Position numbers and translations under genes: made by a program. The notes under the pieces are model-generated. The model did not search any database, was not told where the DNA came from, and was given only the letters and a program-made list of their open reading frames with translations. Below are positions 24,601 to 33,500 of a stretch of DNA of 46,861 bases, one piece after another (position 1 is the stretch's first letter; each line of letters starts with the position of its first letter). The stretch is from assembly GCA_013365325.1 (NCBI GenBank), contig JABVXV010000419.1, forward strand, positions 1 through 46,861, read 5' to 3'. This DNA is from Dipetalonema caudispina. Its lineage: Eukaryota > Nematoda > Chromadorea > Rhabditida > Onchocercidae.

Positions 24601-26996
24601 CTGGTTCTCCTCGCCTGATACGAAGCCCACAAAAGTTACCTGTTAAAGTGTCACCGCCTCGATCGCCTATCAGTTTCGCAGGATATCCAGCTGTAACGGC
24701 ACGTGGTAACACTGCATCTCCTGTGGTACCAGCTAATAATAGTAACAGTAATACTAGTACAACGACTACAAATGTCATTGCAGACATTAGCAACAGCCGT
24801 CGAGTCAATCATACTACTAGCTCTGGGACTGCAAATACTAATGCCGCCATTGCTGTGCCGGTACAAGCTGGCTTCAGTGATGCGAAACAGGTTTCGTTTT
24901 CTTTTTTTTTTTTCAGTTGCCTTAGAGTGCTAATGGAAATGCAAATTTCCAGATACTTTGTTTGATTTGCCGAGTAATGAATGCAATATTGCCATAGAGA
25001 AAATGATATAACTCATTTAGATTTTGGTCGAAAATGCTGAAGATTATCCAACCAGTGGTACACGGGAAATTCTGCGGAGTCATTTTGAGAATGTGGATAA
25101 TTCATCATCTTATGATGCCAATAACTCCGTAATTTGTGGTCGAGATATGATGATGCCTTCGGGGCGAGCAGGATTGTTTTATGACCATCTGACGAGGTAG
25201 TTAATATTTAATTCTTTGTATATTTGATTTTTTGTATTATGGGAAATAAATCATTATTGTGTGACAATATTTGGCCACAACGACCAGTTACAATCTTTAA
25301 TGCTTAGATTTAGTCATTTGTTCTTTAGATAATCTGACTGAAGTAGTAAAAGGGAGAAAGATTCATTAATAAAATATCGGTAAATCTGCGAAGTAATCTA
25401 AGAATAAATTCTCTAAGAAGAACTGCTGTATATCATTATTGTGGGTATTTTTAGAAAGTTCTCCTTGGATAAATTTGGGATTTCAAAATGCAAAAATGGT
25501 TGAAATGCGTTATTATATAATGGCTTTTTAAAGTGTTTTACCCATTTGTTAATTAATTTCAGAGACCGATGGGTTAGTAATCAAACTGAGAAAAATCAAA
25601 ATGTGCAACCTCAGATTTCGCATGGTAATTCAGCGTTTCGTGCTTCAAATGCTGTAGCATCACCTCTGCTTGGTGAAGATCCGATACCGATGAGGTACTG
25701 AAATGATTTTTATCTTTAATTCGTGAGTTTTATTGAATGGAAATGCTGGAAAGGTCCGCAGCTTAATAACAAGCTCTTATTTCATCCTTTCTACTTTTTT
25801 ATAATTCGATAATGTCTGCTTTGCTATAGGGATGTTTTTGATTAATCTGATTCAGCTTGAATTTTTGAAAGATTTGCATTCTTTTAAATCCCAGGAAACT
25901 CATAAAACAATTTAGCGAGAATAATGAAACGATGCATAACATCGATGATGACAAAACTGTTCTGCGGTTATCTCACTCATCTCCTTCAAGTGATGTAAAT
26001 GCCCCAATTGATCGCATCACTAGTGGAGATAATGGTACCACAAAGGAAACGAATACAGATTCTGATGCTACAGTTATTGAACATGCAACAGGAATGATAG
26101 ACATCCGTGGCGGGAGATTAAATTGTCCAAAAACTGGCGTTTCATTGATCATCCCGGAAGGAGCAATTGATGAGGGCGTAAGTTTGTCCATTTTAAATAT
26201 ATTATCATACTTTCGACTTTATTTCATAGTATTTAGTCTCTATTTTGGACTTTTATTTACCTTATTTCAGATTTTTCCAAAAGATCACAATAATCATTTT
26301 CTCTTCTTGAAAAATTCTGTAATTTTTTGACTGATTCGTAATTTTATAGATTTATTAAATGGGCGGAAACTTGAAGTTGCTGTATTCCAGGTGCAACAAG
26401 AAATCTATGTGAAAGTTTGTCGAGCAAGTGATGCCGGAAGTCGACCACCACTTGACGAAAGTCGGGGTGAGAGTTTAATGAGTCCATTGGTGATGTGTGG
26501 CCCTCAGGATTTGCAGTTCAATGTTCCGGTTGAATTGCGGTAATTCTTTTAAATCTTTCCGTGATCTCATCCATCCCGTAAGAGAATTTTTTATTGAAGT
26601 AACGTTACTTCATTTTGAAGAATCTTTTTCATTTGAATTATTGTATTGCTAACTTCCAACCAAATTCAGGTAAAAAATTCAATATATAAATACTTATTAA
26701 GTATGTGATCTGGTACGAAATAGGCATACAGATTTTTTTTCCGTAGTTTTAAAAATTTTGATTGAGTTGTTCGTCAATTTTGCACTGGTCCATCTGTTAA
26801 TAAGCCTTTTAAATTTAGTTTAACTGATTCAAATTAGCTTTTCAGATTACCCCATTCTGTGTCAAACAGTAGCGAGAATTGGTCACTAGCTTTAAAATCT
26901 GGTACTGGTCAGCAATGGGATCAAGTGGCGTTGGATAAAAATGCTTCATCGGTCGTAACTGACCATTTTGTTTCCATTAAAATCAGTCATTTCTAA
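7999..26996 (+). CDS. zoo-1: ZO-1-like MAGUK scaffold (PDZ1-PDZ2-PDZ3-SH3-GUK-ZU5), 22 exons
   Basis: A zonula-occludens family scaffold, which in animals sits under the plasma membrane at cell-cell junctions and links junction proteins to actin. I joined 22 GT-AG exons that keep one frame for 4032 nt, giving 1343 residues plus TAA. Domain order matches the ZO family: PDZ1 about residues 86-178, PDZ2 185-262, PDZ3 353-440, SH3 447-525, guanylate-kinase-like 568-745, a low-complexity linker to about 1200, and ZU5 from about 1215 to the end. Exon coordinates are in the block entries that follow. The ATG at 7999 directly follows a possible acceptor (CTGCAG) and is the first in-frame ATG after an in-frame stop, but coding exons further upstream are possible (see 7608-7688). 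AATAAA at 22-28 bases after the stop codon supports the 3' end. The three PDZs plus ZU5 separate it from DLG-type MAGUKs. The symbol is by homology to C. elegans ZOO-1 and was not checked by search. Confidence 0.93.
12635..12755. repeat. compound (CA)n/(TA)n microsatellite
   Basis: (AC)n runs uninterrupted at 12635-12677, followed by short TA, then another AC run at about 12715-12735 and degenerate units. The Cys/Val-rich minus-strand open frames here are products of the repeat, not genes. Confidence 0.95.
13332..13363. repeat. perfect hairpin, 14-bp stem and 4-nt loop
   Basis: AATTTTGTGCATTC (13332-13345) is the exact reverse complement of 13350-13363, with loop ATCA. It is too short for a typical miRNA precursor. 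It lies about 35 bp before the tandem duplication. Confidence 0.85.
13399..13552 (+). repeat. imperfect tandem duplication, about 75 bp unit
   Basis: Both copies start AAAAACAGAAAACATTCCGG (13399 and 13477), share TTAGCTGA and GAATTGCTTGTCATTTCA, and end with GAACA. They differ by a few substitutions and by extra bases in the middle of copy 2. Confidence 0.85.
14040..14854. promoter_or_regulatory. cluster of TTACGTGAA / CACGTG motifs
   Basis: TTACGTGAA occurs exactly at 14060-14068 and 14680-14688 and in reverse (TTCACGTAA) at 14319-14327. TTCACGTG occurs at 14038-14045 and 14766-14773, and a related GTCACGTCA at 14846-14854. Such GC-containing words are rare in this AT-rich intron. The sequences resemble bHLH E-box or bZIP sites; the binding factor is not known. 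Confidence 0.4.
15524..15709. promoter_or_regulatory. POU octamer and MORE-like sites
   Basis: ATGCAAAT, the canonical POU octamer, lies at 15524-15531 and overlaps ATGCATATGCAT at 15530-15541, which is identical to the palindromic MORE dimer site of Oct factors. A second octamer in reverse (ATTTGCAT) is at 15702-15709 within ATGCATTTGCAT. Function is inferred from motif identity only. Confidence 0.4.
15576..15601 (+). repeat. G-rich tract (12 consecutive G)
   Basis: A run of 12 G at 15576-15587 followed by AGGAGAAAGAGGGG, exceptional in DNA this AT-rich. It could form a G-quadruplex or could be a sequencing homopolymer error. Confidence 0.8.
18332..19783 (+). other. zoo-1 intron 5, with an unexplained open stretch
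   Basis: A 1.45 kb intron between PDZ1 and PDZ2 with visibly higher GC and more complex text than other introns. It includes a 75-codon open frame at 18958-19185 without ATG near its start. It may carry remnants of a repeat element or an alternative exon. No family recognised. Confidence 0.4.
19784..20616 (+). other. zoo-1: zoo-1 exons 6-7: PDZ2 and linker
   Basis: Exon 6 (19784-20003) encodes most of PDZ2: a DFGIIL binding loop at residues 197-202, then [20 protein letters not shown] and a LVVQRD final strand. ZO PDZ2 domains are known to dimerise by strand swapping; I infer only that the fold is present. Exon 7 (20467-20616) is a Ser/Pro/His-rich linker with no domain. Donors are GTAAAT and GTAGGT; acceptors end in TTCAG. 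Confidence 0.92.
20882..21609 (+). other. zoo-1: zoo-1 exons 8-10: PDZ3
   Basis: Exons 20882-21009, 21160-21314 and 21497-21609. PDZ3 has the loop SLGV at residues 364-367, then [20 protein letters not shown], the stretch most like ZO PDZ3, then SGDRILSVN and REEAVRHLL. The last exon runs straight into GDNFYI, the start of the SH3 domain, preserving the compact PDZ3-SH3-GUK module of MAGUKs. Confidence 0.94.
21826..22474 (+). other. zoo-1: zoo-1 exons 11-12: SH3 and hook (U5) region
   Basis: Exons 21826-22020 and 22277-22474. The SH3 region reads [19 protein letters not shown] and GFWQATRVY, ending near GVIPNS, as in MAGUK SH3 domains, which fold with the GUK rather than binding PxxP ligands strongly. 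A basic stretch follows ([12 protein letters not shown]), equivalent to the hook between SH3 and GUK. The exon ends in FPAYERV, the highly conserved entry to the GUK of ZO proteins. Confidence 0.93.
22715..23664 (+). other. zoo-1: zoo-1 exons 13-15: guanylate-kinase-like domain
   Basis: Exons 22715-22853, 23027-23228 and 23480-23664. The nucleotide-binding loop is degenerate ([10 protein letters not shown] rather than GxxGxGKS), so this is a protein-binding GUK, as in all ZO proteins. Other landmarks are [23 protein letters not shown] and [11 protein letters not shown], ending in a VWMPE motif. The donor after exon 15 is GTGGAT at 23665, weaker than the others in this gene. Confidence 0.92.
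23894..25694 (+). other. zoo-1: zoo-1 exons 16-19: Pro/Gln/Ser/Thr-rich linker
   Basis: Exons 23894-23961, 24092-24890, 25021-25196 and 25563-25694. The 799-nt exon 17 is the largest in the window and encodes a low-complexity region with YPPPPSP, QQQ and poly-Asn/Ser/Thr stretches and many SP sites. The equivalent region of ZO proteins is disordered and includes actin-binding and phosphorylated segments; I cannot place those functions here. Several apparent open frames in this exon on other frames and strands are shadows. Confidence 0.88.
25895..26996 (+). other. zoo-1: zoo-1 exons 20-22: ZU5 domain and C terminus
   Basis: Exons 25895-26177, 26391-26539 and 26846-26996. ZU5 shows [20 protein letters not shown], then [12 protein letters not shown] and SPLVMCGP, ending VSIKISHF before TAA at 26994-26996. 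ZU5 is present in ZO-1 and in netrin receptors and ankyrins, but not in ZO-2 or ZO-3, so this is a full ZO-1-type architecture. Confidence 0.92.
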
Positions 26997-27021
26997 AAAT
27001 TTTAGTAATTGTATGAACTTA

Positions 27022-27027
27022 AATAAA
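27022..27027 (+). terminator. zoo-1 polyadenylation signal AATAAA
   Basis: A canonical AATAAA 25 bases after the zoo-1 stop codon, a normal distance for a short nematode 3' UTR. Confidence 0.7.
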
Positions 27028-27029
27028 TG

Positions 27030-29216
27030 TATGAAACGTTATTGCCATAGCAAGCTCATTATTTTTGTGTGCTTCCCGTGTTGATTAATATTCCTGTGGT
27101 CTAGTTTTCCTTTTTCATTCGCATAGAAATTTCTTTTCTTTCGAATTGTGTCCATTTCATATCTGCCATTGTCTAGGCTTTCTGTTTTCTTTTTTTTAAT
27201 AGCATATTCGAAATATCCTTTCATATTTTCTTTTTCCCACTATATTTTCTTGTTTGTCTCTGTTGTTTTTACACTTTTTTTTTTTTTTTGAAATAAACCC
27301 CTTTTGCAGTTACTGGTGCTGTAATTATAATATATTTGTTGTTTTCAATGATTAGGTAATCTATCGATTTTGTCTACATAGATTTGTTTAGAAATACGGA
27401 TGGAAATTCCTCAGTCCCATAAATTTGCAAAAAAAGGAGTGGAAATACCATGTTTTATGGATTTCCACCCATAAATTTTCAAAACATTCAATTTAGAATT
27501 ACACGCTGATTATTTATTTTTATTCAGATGAATGTTGCTTACTGCATTAGCATAGAAATCTTGTAAACTAAGAGATAAGTTTATAAGCACTCGAATGCTT
27601 GAATTTCGATTCATTTTAATTCGTTTTAAGAGGACAAAATATTTTATATTGTTCATTTCGACCAATTGATTTCACATTTAAGTAAGTTAATTTATTGATT
27701 CCTTATTTTTTTTCTCGTCAATCCGATTTGCCCGGTATCCACATGATAATTTGTCATATACAGTTTCATTGTACTATTTGTTATCAGTGACGTAGCAATA
27801 GACGAGACAATTCTTGTACTTATAAAGCAGCTAGATTACGCTTAATTTTTCATCGTAAAAGTTGTGAATTTTGATTAGGTAAAATTCATTGCTTACGTAT
27901 CTTCTCATAACTTTACATATTTAAATATCATGATTACCTTTTATTTGTTAGATATCGGCGAGTAAATTTCCTTTCAAAGATTTTTACTACTCATAATTAT
28001 GTCATGTTCGGGACAGTATTTTGTAAGAATTTTATGATTTCTTTTAATATATATTTGCTTATTTATCTTTGTTATTTCTTTTTTTTTTTCAAATTACGAT
28101 GTATTTGTTTAATCTTTTGTTCTTTTCAATGTTTTGCTTCAACGGTAATAAATTAACTGTACTTGTTCCATGTTGGTTTTTGCAAAATTTAAAATTCAAA
28201 TGACAAAATGAAAGTTAGATACCAAAACTAATATGATGACAAAAATCTGACAATTTGTTTTGGACTTCTGTATTCTATCGACTGCGTAATATAAGCAGAA
28301 TATTTGATAAAACTTTTCGGAGACAGTAGAGATTGGTTGGTGGTCTTTTTTTTTCAACTTTAATTATCTAACGACTATATCTGTTAGTATAATTCTCAAG
28401 ATGTATTGATTAACAATCTACAAAGGGAAAATTTAAACAGGTCGCCATGCATCATTAATTTGTCAGATTCGTTAAATTAAGCGAAATCTATAATCTCAGC
28501 TTAATTGCTATAACGGAATGATGAGACTAGTTCTTCTTGAAAAGAAAAAAAAAAAGAAAGAAAGAAAGAAGGATAGAACTGATCAGATAAACAACAATGG
28601 CGAAAATGACAAGTAGGATTTTTAACTTTTGCTCCAATTGATATAATTTACGAAATTTGAGCTAACCTATTATTTTAGTAATAATAAGAGTAGGTTTCTG
28701 AAGGTCAGAAATGAAACGCATAAATGATAGCTTTTGATATCAATTGATATATTCACATGCGATTAATGAATTTTTCTGGGAATTACATTGAATGATCATT
28801 TTAAACTATGTAATATAAATTAAATAGAGTATCGTTTAGGCATATATTTTACACAAATTAATTTTTCTTCATTTATTTCAGTTTATAAGATAGAATAATT
28901 GAAATTCGGTATTCATGAGAGAGAGAAATTCGTGCATTTTTTTAGTGTGTTGAATAAAGTTTACAGTTAATTGTCAGGTTTATATTGTTTTTTTTTTTTT
29001 TTTTTTTTTCTGTTAGATTGGTATTGAAAATATTTCCAAATTCCTTAGCAAATTGAAGCGTCCCTTTTTTTTTTTTAATTTCCATTTCATTTATAAGCGC
29101 TAAATTGTTTGAAAATAAACGCTTTTAGTTTATTCCAGATAGCTTTTTGACAGAATGGTGTTCATTCCTCATTGTAATCCTAAAAAAGGATAGGTTATTT
29201 CAAACTATACCTATTT
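27030..29216. other. intergenic region, nothing recognised
   Basis: AT-rich sequence between zoo-1 and the small secreted-protein gene. It contains a (GAAA)n stretch near 28543-28570 and a T run at about 28989-29009. No open frame of gene-like composition was seen. Confidence 0.6.
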
Positions 29217-29229
29217 ACAGATTTCGACT

Positions 29230-29645
29230 ATGATATCATTTCCACTTACTTTGTGCATAGTATTATTTGCACAAGGAATTCAAGCATTTTGGTATCAACC
29301 AGGAAGTTATGGTTATGGTCATTCTACATGGTATCAACCACATGATTTTATCGTGCCAATGCCGTATTATTCACCTTACCCTTATTATGGTACTTCTGCT
29401 CATCATCAAATGTAAGATTTATATACTTATTAATTTACAATAAATTTTTGTCAAAATTTCAGCTAGTTTAATTGCTCAAAATGATTTTTTGTGAATTTGA
29501 ATATAAACAGTTCAAGTATTTCATTTCTGCATCATCTGTAATCATTATTATTATTATCATCATTATTAGGAAAGCTGCAAGTGCTGACAGAGAAATCGTT
29601 GCCTCAATTGGTCCATTATCTGCACATCTCGGTGAAAAGAAATGA
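29230..29645 (+). CDS. small secreted Tyr/Pro/His-rich protein, 2 exons
   Basis: Exon 1 is 29230-29411 and exon 2 is 29570-29645, joined in phase at GTAAGA and TATTAG, encoding 85 residues. The first 19 residues (MISFPLTLCIVLFAQGIQA) are a good signal peptide. The mature part opens with WYQP, repeats WYQP 13 residues later, and is rich in Tyr, Pro, Gly and His, with a hydrophilic C-terminal tail. An acceptor-like TTTACAG ends at 29219, ten bases before the ATG, a typical place for spliced-leader trans-splicing. The protein is probably exported, perhaps to the cuticle or as a secreted peptide. I do not recognise the family. Confidence 0.8.
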
Positions 29646-29649
29646 AAGG

Positions 29650-30558
29650 ATCATTTGTATGAAAATGATTATTCGTCAGTTCATGTTTCTTTTTTTTTTT
29701 GATTCTATATGAAAATTTGCAAAATTTTTATAACATTTATCGTGAATGACCTCTGTAAACAGAGGGTAAGAATGAAAAATAATAATAAAAACGAGCAGAA
29801 TAAAGATTGTTCTAATCCTTTCGAAATTTTTGCTTTTAATTTGAATATCACATTGCTACATAATACAACTCATTCTAAATTCATAACTATCTAATCGATC
29901 CAACTTATGCTAATTAGCATAAACTTAATTGGAATGAGTTTTGATGATTATTCAACAGAAAGATAAAGATGTAGTATTTTTATTACTTCCTATTATTCTA
30001 TCCCCAACTATTGCATGCATTTTTTTTCCCCCAATTGCTCATTTTATATTATTCTATTCATTTGAAATTTCTTTATGAGAAAAAGTTCGAGAAGAAAAAA
30101 AAATTAAACTTCTTAAAGCAAATTTATTCATTTCATTTCAACCTTATGTTATCTTCACTTCTTAATTAATGTCATTTTTATTTTGTCATTCCACAACTGT
30201 TGTTTGATTACAATTTTTACATTTTTCCTGCATGTGCCAGAAATAGGAATGCTTTTATGCTTTTTTACTGTGCGAAATTATCTCAAACTTTCAGTGTTTT
30301 ACAAAAAGAAAAAAAAAAAATGATATTTCTGTTTTCAGCAATGAGGAAGGGAACAAATAACGAGGTTGAAGAATTTTTAGAATTTTTAATGACGAGATTG
30401 AAAAATCTTTAAAAGCTTTCTCTAGAAAATTATTTTTGAGTCATCATGTATGTTGTAATTCAAGAATTGAAATCAAATAAGAGCAAAAATTTTTTAATTT
30501 CCAAGTTTTCATCCCAAGCATTAACCATTCGAATCTTGACATGAGAATTAATATATCA
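29650..30558. other. intergenic region between convergent genes, with palindrome
   Basis: Separates the small secreted-protein gene (+) from the cuticlin gene (-). It contains candidate AATAAA signals on the plus strand around 29781-29805 and an 18-bp perfect palindrome at 29905-29922. Open frames here are AT-driven and not credible genes. Confidence 0.55.
29905..29922. repeat. 18-bp perfect palindrome TTATGCTAATTAGCATAA
   Basis: A perfect dyad containing two overlapping inverted ATGCTAAT words, similar to POU/homeodomain sites. Flanking AACTCATTC (29867-29875) and GAATGAGTT (29932-29940) form a second, off-centre inverted pair around it. Confidence 0.75.
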
Positions 30559-33500
30559 TCATTTCCAACAAGTACAATCAATCGATCTTCTCTTCAACAT
30601 TCTACTATCCGTTAGTGATGTGATACAGGATTGCTTGTGCCTAACAAACAGCATCGTAATAAAACAGGATGCACCGAATAGGAATATTATGATACCAAGA
30701 AGTAGAAGCATATCCAACGATGAAAGACAAACTGGGATAATACGAGATTCCTCCTTCGCTGCTAAATTAAAGAGAATTAATTTGAAGATAAAGGATACCG
30801 GTACAGATCAGATTTATCAGACTTTAACTTCTACGAATCTTTCTCTTTGCCACTATTCTTTGGAAGGATAAATATTCTTTGTCATCTTCCAACTTATATC
30901 CTTTATAGTAGAAGCGAACATTTTTCGACATTTTTTTTTCGTTCTTTAAATTTCATCTTTGCTATTTACCCTCCATTCTTTTACTTCGCTTACCATTCAT
31001 TTTTCTTCTATCTTAATATCTGAGTTAAGTTACCTTTATTGCCATCTGGAGATGCATTTGAAGATTGAACTTCAACCATTGGGAAAACAACAACGCGTGC
31101 CGTGAGATCCGTTTCAGCAACTTTTATTTCCGAAGCAGGCATTTCTGATAAATTGTTGTTAGGACGAACTCCTCTTCGAGCTCGTAAATCGCGAGTTGTC
31201 AGACTAGTTTTAAAGGAACTAAATAATTGCATATCTTGAAATTAGAAATCGAAAAAATTTCACAGAAAAAAGAATTTAATCTTACATAACTTTATATTAA
31301 TTCTCAAAAACGAAAGTCAATTTTTGGCAAAAGCGGAAATCAATCTGAGACTCACCCAAATTCCAATGGTGGTTGTAGTGGTGTAAAGTTTAATATAAAG
31401 TTATGTAATTTAATCTTACATAACTTTATATTAATTCTCAAAAACGAAAGTCAATTTTTGGCAAAAGCGGAAATCAATCTGAAACTCACCCAAATTCCAA
31501 TGGTGGTTGTAGTGGTGGCGGTGACGTGAATTGTAAACTTCTTCTAATTTCTTTACGCGCAGCATCGATTGGTCCAAAGAATTCTTTTTCGGACTCTGAA
31601 ATCACTCAGAACAATCACCGGAACTAATTATCACGATAACAGTGGTATTGATAATCTTCGATTCGTTGTAATAATCACTTAAATGCTTGAATCCCGACTT
31701 AAGATTTAAGAATCAATGAAGTGCTTCTGATAATTGATAAACAGAATGAAAGGACTCATATAAAAAGACGAAGACTGAGATTTATGGAACTTATTTGCTT
31801 AAGTCGTGAGATAAATTAATATTGAAAGTTATTGAGACAACATACTTTCTTCGACAATGAACACTTAATATTTTATTATTATTATTATTATTATCATTGT
31901 TGCAAGATCTTGTTCACTCAAACAATAAGACATGTCTTCAAATTGGAAATTATTAAGTCATATTTGAGGAATTTTTAAAAACCTTGAAAAATACCGTAAT
32001 GATGAAAATGTGATGGATCATCATGCTGACCACGATCTGACGAAGAATATTCGATTGGTATTCGTGTCATATATTCGACATTTTCACAAACTGGTGGCTG
32101 AAAATAAAATTAAAGAAAAAAATATTTGCAGTTTTTCAAGAAATTAATATGTGTTAAGTAAAATAATTATTTGTTAAAAACAATTAAAGGTAGTTGTTGA
32201 CAAACAATGAGAAGTAAATACTTCAAAATCTCGTTGTACACGTTTTAATCAAGAACATCATAACTTTTTTAATAGACAATTCACGCGGAAATTATCATAT
32301 TTAGGTAATTTTTGGTTGCGTAGCTATCATTTGAAAAGTACGTTACACCGGATTATCGGACTTTTGACCTTTAATTAAATCAAACTTGTATTACGCTAAA
32401 TATTTTTATTATTAATAACTAACGACTTTGATTTCAATTCTCTTCGTCTATTGCTAGGATTAAAAAAAAATTTCAGAATTAAGACGAATACTACGTATTG
32501 GGAAGATGAAAAGTTTAAGTTTATTGTTCTAATATTGAAACATTTTATTGTTTAAGATATAAATCAAATAAATGGAATTTTTATAGCAGTACTCAGAAAT
32601 ATCTGTATTTCAAGTATATAATAAATAGAAAATATTAGTCTTATCATCCAATATTTTGATAGAAAGTGATTTAGTAAATGTCTAATTTCACATTTTAACA
32701 CCTATTATTTCGTACAAATATTTCGCATAAAAACTCCATGTAATTAATGCAAGGAAGTGTTTTATTTTCTCTTCTTTTCAACGAATAAAAACATTAATGC
32801 CTAAAACTGAAATGATGCTTTTATCATTCAATCATCGTTTTTTTTTTTTTTTTTTTTTTAAATTATGAAAGGATTGAAAAAAAAGAGAAGAGCAGATGTA
32901 AATTTTAGTGCTAAAAGATTGAGGTAAAGTTTATAACAATATGAAAATTGTTTCGGTAACATAATTGAACTTCAAAAGGATCATTTTTAGTCATAGATTT
33001 CAGTAATTGATAGTGAAAATGTTCGTGCTGTCACAAAAGATAAGCTTTTTGCAGAGACTTTATAAGGATTTCATTTGTTTCACTTCTTTCTGATATCTTT
33101 AAATTAATACTTTCATATCATTTCCATGATAATCTTAATCTTTTCTCAAGAAATACTCCACTCACTATTCATTCAGCTTATATATATTTACATAAGATTC
33201 CATTATAGAAGTGTTAACTTACGGTTACATCGTCACAACCGCCATCATTTTTCACACAAAGTTGTACAGTACATGTAAAATATAACTGAATTTTATCGGA
33301 ATACTTGAAAACTCGTGTTTCTGCATAGGCTGTTATAGCCTGATTGTCATATTCAATATTTGATAATAGCAAAGGATCCAAAACACATCTGAATTAATTC
33401 GATCACATTAAATGCTTTTGAAAAATTTTCTTTTTTGAAACTGCTATGAGAGATTTAAAATTTCACATCATCTATGAAGTTTTATGAAATTGTATTTTAG

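Noticed and set aside
24088..24933. Several open frames on both strands over the zoo-1 linker exon
   Set aside because: They are shadows of the 799-nt exon; only the frame joining the GUK and ZU5 exons is used.
30620..30871. Plus-strand 83-codon open frame
   Set aside because: It is antisense to the last cuticlin exon, which encodes the membrane segment and joins in phase to the preceding exon.
31355..31383. Second copy of the cuticlin exon 9 end as a real extra exon
   Set aside because: There is no acceptor AG just upstream on the minus strand, and the exon 9 to exon 10 junction already keeps the frame.
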